DNA of 64,000 nucleotides from Pelomonas sp. SE-A7 (GTDB lineage: Bacteria; Pseudomonadota; Gammaproteobacteria; Burkholderiales; Burkholderiaceae_C), in the NCBI RefSeq assembly GCF_030345705.1, contig NZ_JAUASW010000001.1, positions 2,790,001 to 2,854,000 on the forward strand. The letters run 5' to 3'. Within the stretch, counting starts at the first letter, position 1; every line of letters starts with the position of its first letter. A program made the position numbers and the translations under genes. Below the pieces are notes generated by a model. It searched no databases. It was not told where the DNA came from and worked only from the letters and a program-made list of their open reading frames with translations. Below, one piece after another: positions 12,901 through 22,478 of this stretch.

Positions 12901-13187
12901 GCCAGCACGAAGGCCCGGCCATGCTTCTTGGGCAGCTTCCACAGGCCGCCGAAACCGAAGCAGGCCAGCAGACCGGCCAGCAGCGGCAACAGCCAGCCGG
13001 CCAGCGGCTCGGCCGGGTTGCGGCTCAGGACCAGGATGCCGGCCACCAGCAGGCTGACCGTGGAGCAGCCGCCGGCCAGCATGCGCACCGAGCGCCACTG
13101 CACGCTGCGCTCCAGCGCGCTCAGGCGGGCCGCCTGGTCCGGTTCATGGCCGACCAGGCTGCTCAGGTCATCAAGGGTTTGGCTCAC
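9906..13187 (-). CDS. Membrane-anchored PAS-rich hybrid sensor histidine kinase
   Basis: This 1093-residue hybrid kinase starts with a membrane module of about six helices (about 35-200). Several PAS domains follow, with one region reading YRELFRRSPSPLVL and another SPDVITLTEM. The dimerisation domain has H-box NTSHEIRTPLNG with phosphorylatable H725. The ATPase domain shows N-box NYLTNAIKF, DTGPGIA and GTGLGLS. A C-terminal receiver follows with D1016 in VLMDVQMP. No Hpt domain is present, so phosphate must pass to an external phosphotransfer protein or back to the kinase. The start is GTG at 13187 with GGAG upstream. The signal sensed is unknown. Confidence 0.9.
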   Translation of the reverse strand: MSQTLDDLSSLVGHEPDQAARLSALERSVQWRSVRMLAGGCSTVSLLVAGILVLSRNPAEPLAGWLLPLLAGLLACFGFGGLWKLPKKHGRAFVLAVMTGVMLLTVSIAFVRQIGLNSISLGTLGLMVAMATAMHGLRSGLMMFGVAAGGLGLLAWSQLEGLVSFARSSTSVPVQLAAHAMVLLTALIVGLSTMRMVRRSIREANERNGRFRHLLSMAADWYWEMDREFRFTHLAEDKPGSSGMDLNSRLGKTPWELEGLGLSDEELDAHRADLESHRSFHGLVARRRGGDGRNRFVSISGEPRFDPEGNFRGYWGVGRDVTSEVQAEQAIQATETRYRELFRRSPSPLVLHRWGRVLDANPAAMAMFGYTQRSSMIGQDLFAHYEPGEDERARQRSAKIESMPVGAMLPQAEFRLRTLSRRRRQVQVTTVRVDAIGGPATLSFFIDQTETSRAQEALRRSEALLSHLVATSPDVITLTEMATGRYAMVNKTFEQISGYATEEVLGRTSEELGIWHDMEDRDRVVAAVREHGRVNEMPVTFRTKEGAPVSMVMSAAPFEMEGQTYLVINARDVSDTERNRLIHAAILENASIGVALTREQHFVLANPVVEAMFGWPGGALVGQHGSVVWPSQDDWKMVGAELGPRLAAGEQVEAERPMKRRDGSTFLCRLLARAVDLNHPSRGGTIWILEDVTERRRVEAALAHAKDEAQAANRAKSAFLANTSHEIRTPLNGLVGLARMLQQPDMPDDTRRQYLDQMLDSAESLSGLISDILDLSKIEAGRLTLEALPFALRDMLGTMRLAYLTLAQARGLSFQIEVDASVPAWVVGDPVRTRQILSNYLTNAIKFTDSGSVAVRVRALSPERVRIEVQDTGPGIAPELRARLFQPFTQADESTTRRYGGTGLGLSICRELAELMGGQVGVDSEYGQGSTFWAELDLPAAPTPISTQLREARSHEELEGLRVLMVEDNPVNMMIAVALLEQWGLEVSQASDGSQAIEAINAAATLGKPYDAVLMDVQMPVMSGHEATRIVRRRFSAAELPIVALTAAALISERDEALAAGMNDFLTKPIDALRLRQVLVRLIGHKDNDKQRS

Positions 13188-13345
13188 GCGCGTAGGCTCC
13201 TGGCCTCAGAGTCGAGGCACGAACGAAACGCGAGTCTGAACCAGAAGCCGCCGGCACACCCCGGCAGAAACGCAAAGCGCGGCACGAAAAGCGCGGACTT
13301 TGCCGCGCCGGCCCCGACTAGCGAGAAATTGTGCTCGGCAGCGCC

Positions 13346-14167
13346 TCAGCGGGCAGCGTTCAACGCGTCGCGCGTTTGCATCGCCACATGGCGAGCGGCA
13401 GCCGCAAAGTCCTCACCGCTGCTGGCATAGAGCACGGCCCGCGAGCTGTTGACGATGATGGGGCCGTCGCTGCGCCAGCCGGCCCTGACCGTGGCGGCGG
13501 CGTCGCCGCCCTGGGCGCCCACGCCCGGGATCAGCAGCGGCAGCGTCGGCGCCAGCTCGCGCACCCGCTCGATCTCGCCCGGGAAGGTGGCGCCGACCAC
13601 CAGGCCGAGCTGGCCGTTGCGGTTCCACTCGGTCTGGGCCAGGCGGGCCAGGTGCTCGTACAGCCGCGGCTGGCCCAGCACATCGGCCAGGTGCTGCATC
13701 TGCCAGTCGTTGCCGCCGGTGTTGGAGGTGCGGCACAGCAGGATGGCGCCCTTGTCCGGGTAGCGCAGATACGGCTCGATCGAGTCGAAGCCCATGAAGG
13801 GCGACAGGGTGACCGCATCGGCCTGGTAGCGCTCGAAGGCCTCGCGGGCATATTGCTCGGCGGTCGAGCCGATGTCACCACGCTTGGCGTCCAGGATGAC
13901 GGGCACCGAGGGCGCGACCCGCTTCATGTGGGCCATCAGGCGTTCCAGCTGATCCTCGGCGCGCTGGGCGGCGAAGTAGGCGATCTGCGGCTTGAAGGCG
14001 ATCACCAGGTCCTTGGTCGCGTCGACGATGGCGCTGCAGAAGTCGTAGATGCGGCCGGCATCGCCCTTCCAGGCGCCCGGGAACCTGGACGGCTCCGGGT
14101 CCAGGCCCACGCACAGCAGCGAATTGTTGAGGGCGGCGGCGGCGTGGATTTGCTGGACAAAATTCAT
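13346..14167 (-). CDS. pyrF: Orotidine 5'-phosphate decarboxylase, long type 2
   Basis: PyrF converts OMP to UMP, the last step of de novo pyrimidine synthesis. The 273-residue protein begins [20 protein letters not shown] and has the type-2 signature [18 protein letters not shown] with the catalytic Lys/Asp pair. It then has [13 protein letters not shown] and the phosphate loop [12 protein letters not shown]. The open frame extends upstream to 15049, but that stretch is antisense to two real genes. The ATG at 14167 is the family start. It is transcribed toward the hybrid kinase gene with 158 bases between them. Confidence 0.95.
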   Translation of the reverse strand: MNFVQQIHAAAALNNSLLCVGLDPEPSRFPGAWKGDAGRIYDFCSAIVDATKDLVIAFKPQIAYFAAQRAEDQLERLMAHMKRVAPSVPVILDAKRGDIGSTAEQYAREAFERYQADAVTLSPFMGFDSIEPYLRYPDKGAILLCRTSNTGGNDWQMQHLADVLGQPRLYEHLARLAQTEWNRNGQLGLVVGATFPGEIERVRELAPTLPLLIPGVGAQGGDAAATVRAGWRSDGPIIVNSSRAVLYASSGEDFAAAARHVAMQTRDALNAAR

Positions 14168-14239
14168 GACGAAGGACGGGCTGGTTCGAGCTGCCGTATT
14201 GTCCTGCTTTTGCCAACCTGACCCGGGAGACACGCGAGC

Positions 14240-14815
14240 ATGTGGGTGTTGACTACCGAGCGACTGCGGCTGCGCCGCTTCGAGGCCGAGCGCGACGAGG
14301 ATGCGGCCTTCATCCTGGAGCTGCTGAACGAGCCCTCGTTCCTGCAGAACATAGGTGACCGCCAGGTGCGCACGCTGGACGACGCCCGCGGCTTCATAGA
14401 GAACCGCATGGCCAAGGCCTACCGCGAGCTGGGCTACGGCTTCTGGGCCGTGGAGCGCAGCGCCGACGGCGCCTTGCTGGGCATGTGCGGCCTGGTCAAG
14501 CGCGACTCGCTGCCCGAACCCGACATCGGCTATGCCTTCGTGCCGCGGGCCTGGGGCCAGGGCTATGCGCTGGAGGCGGCCCGGGCCTGCCTGGCCCATG
14601 CCCGCGACAAGCTGGGCATGGGCACCGTGCTGGGCATCACCTCGCCCGACAATCGCGCCTCGGCCCGGGTGCTCGAGGGCATAGGCCTGCACTATGTGGA
14701 GACCCGGGTGCTGGACGGCGAGGAGCGCCAGACCGCCGTGTTCCGCTGGGATGTTTCGCCCGAGACAACAAGCAACGACAAGGAGAGCCTTGATGACTGC
14801 CATACGACGTCGTGA
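14240..14815 (+). CDS. GNAT-family N-acetyltransferase (RimJ/RimL-like)
   Basis: This 191-residue acetyl-CoA-dependent acetyltransferase starts TERLRLRRF, typical of the RimJ/RimL branch. It shows the acetyl-CoA loop [12 protein letters not shown] and the C-terminal motif [16 protein letters not shown]. The family acetylates ribosomal protein N termini, small amines or amino acids; the substrate here is not known. Its last 23 bases overlap the next reading frame, which starts at 14793, so the pair is probably co-translated. Confidence 0.85.
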   Translation: MWVLTTERLRLRRFEAERDEDAAFILELLNEPSFLQNIGDRQVRTLDDARGFIENRMAKAYRELGYGFWAVERSADGALLGMCGLVKRDSLPEPDIGYAFVPRAWGQGYALEAARACLAHARDKLGMGTVLGITSPDNRASARVLEGIGLHYVETRVLDGEERQTAVFRWDVSPETTSNDKESLDDCHTTS

Positions 14816-15470
14816 GTTCCAGGCCCTGATCGCTTCGCTGACAGCGCTGCCGCTGGGCGCCCTGGCCCAGCAGGACATGCGCCCCTGGTACTTCATCTTC
14901 CTGGAGACCGGCAAGCCCACGCCGCCGGACAAGGAGGCGGTGCAGAAGATGCAGAAGGGCCATCTGGACAACTTCGTGCGACTGTGGGGCGCCGGCAAGC
15001 TGTTCGCCGCCGGGCCCATGCGCGACCCGGCCCGCCTCAAGCGCGGCATCGTGGTCTGCCGGGCCGAGACGCGCGAGGCGCTGCAGGACTATTTCCAGCC
15101 GGACGAGTACGTGCGCGAGGGCTACATGACGGTCAATGCCGCCGTGGCCCGGCCGAACAAGGCCCTGGTCACGCTGGCCGTCGATCCAGGCGTCATCGAG
15201 GAAGCCCGCATCATCCTGATAGGCCGCGACGACAAGGCCGGCGCCGAGGTCCAGAAGCAGCGCCGCGCCCTGCTGCAGCAGGGCCTGGACGGCGGCCGTT
15301 TCGGCGCCTGGTACACGCTGGAAACCGGCCCGGTCGCCGAGGTGCTGTTCGCCAAGACCACCGACAGCGACGCGCTGCAGGCGGCGCTGGCGAACTACCC
15401 GGGCGTGGCCGACAAGAGCGTCAGCCTGGACATCTGGGCCCAGTACCTCGGCAAGGGCGTGCTGAACTGA
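14793..15470 (+). CDS. Exported YCII-domain-like protein with twin-arginine-type leader
   Basis: This 225-residue protein begins [20 protein letters not shown]. The RRREF motif followed by a hydrophobic stretch ending LGALAQQ looks like a Tat signal peptide. The mature part carries two YciI-type ferredoxin-like repeats, at about 30-120 ([29 protein letters not shown]) and about 130-220. The function of YCII proteins is poorly defined. A good ribosome site, AAGGAGAG, lies seven bases before the ATG at 14793 and supports this start over longer open-frame alternatives. It overlaps the acetyltransferase gene. Confidence 0.7.
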   Translation: MTAIRRREFQALIASLTALPLGALAQQDMRPWYFIFLETGKPTPPDKEAVQKMQKGHLDNFVRLWGAGKLFAAGPMRDPARLKRGIVVCRAETREALQDYFQPDEYVREGYMTVNAAVARPNKALVTLAVDPGVIEEARIILIGRDDKAGAEVQKQRRALLQQGLDGGRFGAWYTLETGPVAEVLFAKTTDSDALQAALANYPGVADKSVSLDIWAQYLGKGVLN

Positions 15471-16712
15471 CTAGGCCCGCTCGACCGCCACGGCAGAGCC
15501 CGGCCTGCGGCCGTAGGTCAGCAAGCGCCAGACGTACTCGAGCGGGCCGTAGTCATGGCGGCGCAGCCAGGCCATGGACAGCGGCACCTGCACGCAGAAG
15601 AACAGGACCGGCGCCAGCAGCAGCTCGGCCGCCGGGCCGACCTGGCCCCAGAGGCCCAGGCCCCAGCCGTAGAACAGACTGGTGGCCATCAGCGTCTGCA
15701 ACAGGTAGTTGGTGAGCGGCATGCGGCCGGCCGCGGCCATGGGCGCAAAGCGGCGCTGCCAGGCCGGCAGCTGGGCCAGGCGCACGATGCTCAGCACATA
15801 GAAGCTCATCAGGCCGAGGCGGGAAAAGATGTAGCAGAGGCCGCGCAGGATCTTCAGCGGCGAGGGGCCCGGCGTGCGCGTGAACTCGCCGATGATGCCG
15901 AAGCCCAGCGAGCAGGCCAGGCCAAGGCCCAGCGCCCACCACTGCAGCGTCCTGATCTTCGGCATCAGCTCGGGGATGCGACGCACCCAGCCGTTGCGGC
16001 CGATCAGGAAGCCGATCAGCATCGTGGTGGTCATCTGCACATAGAAGCCGAACGTGCCCCACAGCTGCCAGCGCGTGCCGTAGGTGTGGACGAACTCGCG
16101 CGTGTGCTCGCCCGCCGCGACGGCGAAGCTGCCGTGGCCATAGGCGAGGTTGTTGCTCTTCTCCCAGGCCTGGGCGTCGGCCACCAGCTGGGCCACGACC
16201 TCGGGCGGCATGACCGCCAGGCGGATCAGGCCGGACACCGGCGGGTACACCAGGGTGGCGATGATCAGGCCGACGATGGCCCGGTTCGACAGATGGCGCA
16301 GGCCCAGCAGGCAGAAGCCCAGCACCACATAGATGTGCAGCACGTCGCCGTTCCAGAACACCATCACATGCAGCAGCGCGAAGGCTGCCAGCACCAGCAG
16401 GCGCCGCACGTAGAGCCCGGTGGCGTGCTGCGGATCGTCGGCCATCATGCGGCCCAGCTGCAGCGTGAAGCCGAGGCCGAACAGCAGGCTGAACATGCTG
16501 TTGAACTTGCCCGAGAACAGCATGTCGCGGACCAGCTCCGCATAGTGGTTCAGCGGGTCGCTCCAGAGCCGGGAGCCGTTGGCCTCGGCGTAGAAAGACG
16601 TCGAGAAGCCAGGCATGTTCATGATGAAGATGCCCAGCAGCGCGAATCCGCGCACGATGTCCAGCGTCTGGATGCGCTCCTCGGCCCGGGTGGGATGGCT
16701 GCTCGTCGTCAT
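15471..16712 (-). CDS. DUF418 (YeiB-like) multi-spanning membrane protein
   Basis: This 413-residue inner-membrane protein has about ten hydrophobic segments. It has the family opening RIQTLDIVRGFALLGIFIMNM and a C-terminal DUF418 region including PLTNYLLQTLMATSLFYGWG and the near-terminal GPLEYVWRLLTYG. The YeiB family resembles membrane acyltransferases (the heparan-alpha-glucosaminide transferase group) but has no firm function. The start ATG at 16712 is preceded by GGAGGCAG. Its stop abuts the stop of the YCII-like gene with no gap. Confidence 0.85.
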   Translation of the reverse strand: MTTSSHPTRAEERIQTLDIVRGFALLGIFIMNMPGFSTSFYAEANGSRLWSDPLNHYAELVRDMLFSGKFNSMFSLLFGLGFTLQLGRMMADDPQHATGLYVRRLLVLAAFALLHVMVFWNGDVLHIYVVLGFCLLGLRHLSNRAIVGLIIATLVYPPVSGLIRLAVMPPEVVAQLVADAQAWEKSNNLAYGHGSFAVAAGEHTREFVHTYGTRWQLWGTFGFYVQMTTTMLIGFLIGRNGWVRRIPELMPKIRTLQWWALGLGLACSLGFGIIGEFTRTPGPSPLKILRGLCYIFSRLGLMSFYVLSIVRLAQLPAWQRRFAPMAAAGRMPLTNYLLQTLMATSLFYGWGLGLWGQVGPAAELLLAPVLFFCVQVPLSMAWLRRHDYGPLEYVWRLLTYGRRPGSAVAVERA

Positions 16713-16793
16713 GGCTGCCTCCAGGTCGCCGATGGCGACAGGCAGAAACTAGCAGCGGCGCCTGGGCGCCGCAATCCCGGTTCTGCGTAGGGA

Positions 16794-18206
<1,413 letters not shown>

Positions 18207-18219
18207 GCCGGCTGGCAGG

Positions 18220-18260
18220 GCCGGGGCGGGCCCGGCCAGGGGGCTTGGCCCGGCCCCGGC
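18220..18260. repeat. Very GC-rich imperfect inverted repeat between divergent purB and a binding-protein gene
   Basis: GCCGGGGC plus GGGCC (18220-18232) is complementary to GGCCC plus GCCCCGGC (18247-18260) with one bulged G at 18252 and a 14-base loop. It has no T-tract, so it is unlikely to be a simple terminator. It sits between two divergent genes and might shape the 5' leader of the binding-protein mRNA. Confidence 0.5.
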
Positions 18261-18300
18261 AAAGGTTCACCATCGGTGACTGCATCACAGGAGTCGCCGC

Positions 18301-19041
18301 ATGTGCCGCTTCATGGTCTTGCTCGCCTGGTTCGCCACCGTGCCCATGGCTGCCCTGGGGCAGGAGCAGGTCTACACCATCGGTGTCGAGGACTACGAGA
18401 ACTTCCTGCCCTACTCGCAGTACCGCAACGGCGCCTATTCGGGCCTGGGCCGCGAGATCCTCGATGCCTTCGCCAAGTCGCGCGGCTATCGCTTTGACTA
18501 CAAGGTCTACCCGCTCAAGCGGCGCGACACCGAGTTCGTGCGGGGCACGGTGGACCTGGCCTTTCCAGACAACCCGAACTGGGTCACCGTGCTGAAGAAG
18601 GGCCTCAAGATCGCCTATGCGCCGATGCTGGAGTTCACCGACGGCGTGCTGGTCCTGCCCCGCAACAAGGGCCAGGGCGTCGACCGCATCCGCACGCTGG
18701 GTATTCCGCTGGGCTTCACGCCCTATCCCTACCAGCAGCTGATCTCTTCGGGAGCGATGCGCCTGGAGGAGTCGAACCAGTACGACCGGCTCTACGACAA
18801 GCTGATACGCGGTCGCGTCGACGGCGCGTACATGAACACCCGTATCGCCCTGCACTACTGGACCCATGTCGAGAAGTACGCCGAGGCGCCGGTGGTGTTC
18901 GACCCCGACCTGCCGCATGCCTCGGGCCACTGGTACCTGTCCTCGCACAAGCACCCCAAGCTGATCGACGAATTCAATGCCTTCATGAAGTCGCACAAGG
19001 CCTTGGTCGATGAGCTGCGCGCCCGCTACCAGTTCCAGTGA
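18301..19041 (+). CDS. Orphan periplasmic solute-binding-like protein (SBP family 3 type)
   Basis: This 246-residue protein has a signal peptide (1-20, ending AALGQ). Its fold resembles polar-amino-acid-binding proteins: YTIGVEDYENFLPYS, then GLGREILDAFAKSRGY, then a hinge region. No ABC permease or ATPase gene is adjacent. It may be a stand-alone periplasmic sensor or ligand carrier rather than part of a transporter. CAGGAG lies eight bases before the ATG. The gene is followed after 22 bases by cytochrome b561. Confidence 0.7.
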   Translation: MCRFMVLLAWFATVPMAALGQEQVYTIGVEDYENFLPYSQYRNGAYSGLGREILDAFAKSRGYRFDYKVYPLKRRDTEFVRGTVDLAFPDNPNWVTVLKKGLKIAYAPMLEFTDGVLVLPRNKGQGVDRIRTLGIPLGFTPYPYQQLISSGAMRLEESNQYDRLYDKLIRGRVDGAYMNTRIALHYWTHVEKYAEAPVVFDPDLPHASGHWYLSSHKHPKLIDEFNAFMKSHKALVDELRARYQFQ

Positions 19042-19063
19042 GGGCAAGCGCTATGCTGCCCGC

Positions 19064-19603
19064 ATGAACCAAGCCACCCAATACGACAGCCGCAGCATCC
19101 GCCTGCACTGGATCAGCGCCCTGCTGGTGCTGTGCCTGTGGGTCGCGGGCCAGACCATCGATGCCTTCCCGCGAGGCACGCCGCGCATCACGGTGCGCAG
19201 CCTGCACATCTGCTTCGGCGTGGTGCTGGGTCTGGTGGTCCTGTTCCGCCTCTACTGGCGCTTTGGTGGTCGCAGCGAGCGACCGAACGCCGATCCCGGC
19301 CTGCCCGGCAGGCTGGCCCATGCCATGCATGACCTGCTCTACCTGCTGATGGTGGTGACCGTCGGCGCCGGCCTCCTGCTGACGCTGCTGCGCGGCGACA
19401 ACCTGTTCAATCTCTACAAGATCACCTCCATCGCGCCGGACAACAAGGCGCTGCGCCACGACGTGAAGGAGGTTCACGAGCTGGCCGCCAACCTGATGCT
19501 GGCCCTGGCCTTGCTGCATGCGGCAGCGGCGGTCTGGCACCACCGCATCGTCAAGGACGGCGTGCTGCGTCGCATGTGGCCCGGTCTGGGCTCACGCGCC
19601 TGA
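19064..19603 (+). CDS. Cytochrome b561-family di-heme membrane protein
   Basis: This 179-residue integral membrane protein has four predicted helices and conserved histidines. These are His in SIRLHWISALL (first helix), RSLHICFGVVLG (second), GRLAHAMHDLLYLL (third) and HELAANLMLALALLHAAAAVWHH (fourth). The family moves electrons between quinol and periplasmic acceptors, or acts as a superoxide:quinone oxidoreductase. The ATG at 19064 begins MNQATQYDSRSIRLHW, typical of the family; longer starts have no homology. The next gene begins one base after its stop, so the two are co-translated. Confidence 0.85.
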   Translation: MNQATQYDSRSIRLHWISALLVLCLWVAGQTIDAFPRGTPRITVRSLHICFGVVLGLVVLFRLYWRFGGRSERPNADPGLPGRLAHAMHDLLYLLMVVTVGAGLLLTLLRGDNLFNLYKITSIAPDNKALRHDVKEVHELAANLMLALALLHAAAAVWHHRIVKDGVLRRMWPGLGSRA

Positions 19604-19604
19604 G

Positions 19605-20888
19605 ATGGCCATGCTGGTCCGCAACGTCCGCCTGCCCGACGGTCGCCAGGGCCAGGATCTGCTGGTCCAGAACGGTCGGATCGCCGCCATCGGCCCGGCA
19701 CTGGCGGCGCCCGAGGACTGCGTCACCCTCGACGGCGGCGACTGGCTGCTCAGCCCGCCCTTCGTCGATGCGCATTTCCATCTGGATGCGACGCTCAGCC
19801 ATGGCCTGCCGCGGGTCAACGAGAGCGGCACGCTGCTGGAAGGCATTCAGCTGTGGGGCGAGCTCAAGCCGCAGCTGACGCAGGAGGCCGTGGTCGAACG
19901 CGCGCTGCGCTACTGCGACTGGGCGGTGGGCCGCGGCCTGCTGGCGATTCGCTCGCATGTCGATGTCTGCGACGATCGGCTGCTGGCGGTCGAGGCGCTC
20001 TTGCAGGTGCGCGAGCAGGTCCGGCCCTATCTGGATCTGCAGCTGGTGGCCTTTCCGCAAGACGGCCTCTTGCGCTCGCCCGGCGCGCTTGAAAACCTGA
20101 AGCGGGCGCTGGACCGGGGCGTCGACGTGGTCGGCGGAATCCCGCACCACGAACGCACCATGGCGCAAGGGGCCGAGAGCGTGCGCCTGCTGTGCGAGCT
20201 GGCGGCCGAGCGCGGCCTGCGCGTGGACATGCATTGCGACGAAAGCGACGATCCCTTGTCGCGCCACGTCGAGAGCCTGGCCTTCGAGACCCAGCGCCTC
20301 GGGCTGCAGGGCCGGGTCACCGGCTCGCACCTGACGTCAATGCACTCGATGGACAACTACTACGCATCCAAGCTGATCGCGCTGATGGCCGAGAGCGAGC
20401 TGTCGGCCGTGGCCAATCCGCTGATCAACATCACGCTGCAGGGCCGGCACGACAGCTACCCGAAGCGTCGCGGCATGACCCGCGTGCCGGAGCTGACGGC
20501 GGCCGGCATCAAGGTCGCCTTCGGCCATGACTGCGTGCTCGATCCCTGGTATTCGCTGGGCAGCGCCGACATGCTGGAAGTAGCCGCCATGGGCCTGCAC
20601 GTGGCGCAGATGACCTCGCGCGAGGCGATGCGCCTTTGCTTCGACGCCGTGACCGTGAATGCGGCCCGAATCCTGGGCCTGGAAGGCTATGGACTGGAGC
20701 CCGGCTGCCAGGCCGACTTCGTGCTGCTGCAGGCCCGTTCGCCGGAGGAGGCGATTCGGCTGCGCGCGGCACGCCTGCTGGTGGTCAGGAGGGGGCAGGT
20801 CTTGAGCCGCATGAGCTGCAGCGAGGCCAGGCTGAGCCTGCCGGGGCGGCCGGAGCGCGTCGACTGGAGCTTCGGCGCGCCGAACTGA
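19605..20888 (+). CDS. codA: Cytosine deaminase-like amidohydrolase
   Basis: This 427-residue metal-dependent amidohydrolase has the same length as E. coli CodA, which deaminates cytosine to uracil. Metal-binding motifs are HFHLD (N-terminal), the central HCDE (in VDMHCDESDD), and FGHDCVLDPWY carrying the metal Asp. SHVDVCD and GIPHHERT are also typical of this branch. The ATG at 19605 lies one base after the cytochrome b561 stop. Cytosine is the most likely substrate, but related enzymes act on isoguanine or creatinine. No codB permease is adjacent. Confidence 0.82.
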   Translation: MAMLVRNVRLPDGRQGQDLLVQNGRIAAIGPALAAPEDCVTLDGGDWLLSPPFVDAHFHLDATLSHGLPRVNESGTLLEGIQLWGELKPQLTQEAVVERALRYCDWAVGRGLLAIRSHVDVCDDRLLAVEALLQVREQVRPYLDLQLVAFPQDGLLRSPGALENLKRALDRGVDVVGGIPHHERTMAQGAESVRLLCELAAERGLRVDMHCDESDDPLSRHVESLAFETQRLGLQGRVTGSHLTSMHSMDNYYASKLIALMAESELSAVANPLINITLQGRHDSYPKRRGMTRVPELTAAGIKVAFGHDCVLDPWYSLGSADMLEVAAMGLHVAQMTSREAMRLCFDAVTVNAARILGLEGYGLEPGCQADFVLLQARSPEEAIRLRAARLLVVRRGQVLSRMSCSEARLSLPGRPERVDWSFGAPN

Positions 20889-21011
20889 GGTTCGCACAAG
20901 GCGGACCCCAGCCGCGCGAAAGTGTGTCCGAAGGCCGCAGGCCTGACAAGCCGCATTTGCCAGTACTGACCGGGGCCGCGGCCCTCCCCTATCGTGGCCG
21001 GACCGCGTGGC

Positions 21012-21017
21012 TAGAAT
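21012..21017 (+). promoter_or_regulatory. Candidate -10 element of the glutathione-transferase gene
   Basis: TAGAAT lies 46 bases before the ATG at 21064, in the 175-base codA-GST gap. The same element preceded by CTAGAAT also occurs upstream of bamE. No clear -35 is seen. Confidence 0.35.
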
Positions 21018-21063
21018 CGCGCCGCATTGCGCAGGGAAGCTTTCTTTCCCGGCGCCACTGAAC

Positions 21064-21693
21064 ATGAAGCTCATCGGTTCCCTGACCAGTCCCTACGTCC
21101 GCAAGGTCCGCATCGTGATGGCGGAGAAGAAGCTCGACTACCAGTTCGTGCTGGAAGACGTCTGGGCCAACGACGCCATCCTCAAGATGAATCCGCTGGG
21201 CAAGGTGCCCTGCCTGGTCATGGAAGGCCAGGATTCGATCACCGGTGCGGTATTCGATTCACGCGTCATCGTCGAGTATGTGGACACCTTGTCGCCGGTG
21301 GGCAAGCTGATTCCCGAGCGCGGCCGCGAACGCACCGAGGTGCGCACCTGGGAAGCGCTGGCCGACGGCCTGCTCGACGCGTCCATCCTGGCGCGGCTGG
21401 AGCAGACCTGGGGCGGCCGCAGCGAGGCGCAGCGCAGCGCCGCCTGGACCGAAAGGCAGATGGGCAAGGTCTACGGCGCCCTGCGCGCCATGGGCCAGGG
21501 CCTGGGCGAACGCGCCTGGTGCTCGGGCAACCATTTCTCGCTGGCCGACATCTCGGTCGGCTGCGCCCTGGCCTACCTGGACCTGCGCTTCCCGCAGATC
21601 GACTGGCGTGGCGACCATCCCAACCTGGCCAAGCTCTACGACAAGCTGAGCACCCGCCAGAGCTTCATGGACACCCAGCCGCCGGCCGCCTGA
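21064..21693 (+). CDS. Glutathione S-transferase family protein (YibF-like)
   Basis: This 209-residue protein has an N-terminal thioredoxin-like domain starting MKLIGSLTSPYVRKVRIVMAEKK, where the Ser of TSPYVRK is the probable glutathione-activating residue. The cis-Pro loop is KVPCLVM. It has a C-terminal all-helical domain with FSLADISVGCALAYLD. YibF-type proteins bind glutathione, but their reactions are mostly unknown. The start at 21064 is the homologous one. Confidence 0.85.
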   Translation: MKLIGSLTSPYVRKVRIVMAEKKLDYQFVLEDVWANDAILKMNPLGKVPCLVMEGQDSITGAVFDSRVIVEYVDTLSPVGKLIPERGRERTEVRTWEALADGLLDASILARLEQTWGGRSEAQRSAAWTERQMGKVYGALRAMGQGLGERAWCSGNHFSLADISVGCALAYLDLRFPQIDWRGDHPNLAKLYDKLSTRQSFMDTQPPAA

Positions 21694-21714
21694 GGCCGGC
21701 GCGAAGCCCCCGCT

Positions 21715-22377
21715 TCAGGCGCTGTGCAGCGCCGCGGCCTGCTGCGGCAGGCGGTGCAGTTGCCGGTACAGGCCGGCAAAGCGCATCTCGACCTCGGCAC
21801 TGCCGAGCTGCCAGCGCTGGGCAATCTCTTCGGTCAAGAGGCCACCGGCCACCAGGCTCAAGAGATGCTGGTCGGCCTGGCTCAGCAACTCGTTGCCGGC
21901 GGCCGGCGACAGGTCCTGGCCCGAGGCCACGCATTGCGCCAACTGCAGCTGGCTGCGCGTGAGCCCGAAGGCCGCCAGCAACTGGCGAGCGATCATCGGC
22001 GACATGGCGGCCCGGCCGGCATGCAGTTGGTCCAGCGCGGTCGAGAGCGTGGCGCCGGAACCCGTATCGATGCAGTAGCCGTCACCGCCGCTGCGCAGGG
22101 TCTCGAACAGCAACAGGTCATCGGACGCAGGGGTCAGCAACAGCACCAGGGGCCGCCAGTCCTGCGACTGCAGTTCGCGCAGCAAACGGGTGGCATTGCC
22201 GTCCAGCAGGCGCAGGTCGCAGGCCAGCACCTCCGGCCGGTGCAGGCGCACCTGACCGGCGGCTTCGCGCACCTGCTCGGTCTGGCCACACAGCTGCCAG
22301 TGGCCTTCCTGAGCCAGTGCCGTGCCGGCGCGAATCAACGACTGGTGGGTACGGCGGATCAGGTAAACGGAGGGCAT
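21715..22377 (-). CDS. NarL/FixJ-like response regulator with degenerate helix-turn-helix
   Basis: This 220-residue protein begins MPSVYLIRRTHQSLIRAG. A receiver-like half (1-115) has a possible phosphoacceptor Asp in VLACDLRLLDGN, but the usual N-terminal acidic pair is replaced by RRT. This suggests a degenerate or phosphorylation-independent receiver. The C-terminal part (about 160-210) reads LLSLVAGGLLTEEIAQRWQLGSAEVEMRFAGLYRQL. It follows the LuxR pattern in which DNA is bound after TxxEIA, but the usual K-x-H/Y recognition residues differ. Target genes unknown; a possible one is the FMN enzyme gene upstream on the same strand. Confidence 0.6.
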   Translation of the reverse strand: MPSVYLIRRTHQSLIRAGTALAQEGHWQLCGQTEQVREAAGQVRLHRPEVLACDLRLLDGNATRLLRELQSQDWRPLVLLLTPASDDLLLFETLRSGGDGYCIDTGSGATLSTALDQLHAGRAAMSPMIARQLLAAFGLTRSQLQLAQCVASGQDLSPAAGNELLSQADQHLLSLVAGGLLTEEIAQRWQLGSAEVEMRFAGLYRQLHRLPQQAAALHSA

Positions 22378-22432
22378 GTAGCTGAAAACTGGATAGCGCA
22401 GCGCATTGTCCCGAGCGCCCTCGCTGCGGCAA

Positions 22433-22463
22433 CCCCGTGAACCGGGGCCCCCGTGGGTCGGGG
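22433..22463. repeat. Two tandem GC-rich short inverted repeats
   Basis: CCCCG-TGAAC-CGGGG (22433-22447) is followed directly by a second C-run/G-run repeat (22448-22463). It lies between the FMN enzyme stop at 22479 and the regulator start at 22377, both on the minus strand. The position could act as a transcription or processing boundary, but no U-tract follows. Confidence 0.4.
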
Positions 22464-22478
22464 ATCCGCCCTCCCGCC

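Noticed and set aside
13277..13308. A GCGCGGC/GCCGCGC hairpin as pyrF terminator
   Set aside because: The stem is short with an 18-base loop and no T-run; not enough to call a terminator.
19052..19066. A leaderless start for cytochrome b561 (TATGCT six bases before ATG)
   Set aside because: The gene lies only 22 bases after the binding-protein stop and may simply be co-transcribed, and the -10 match is poor.
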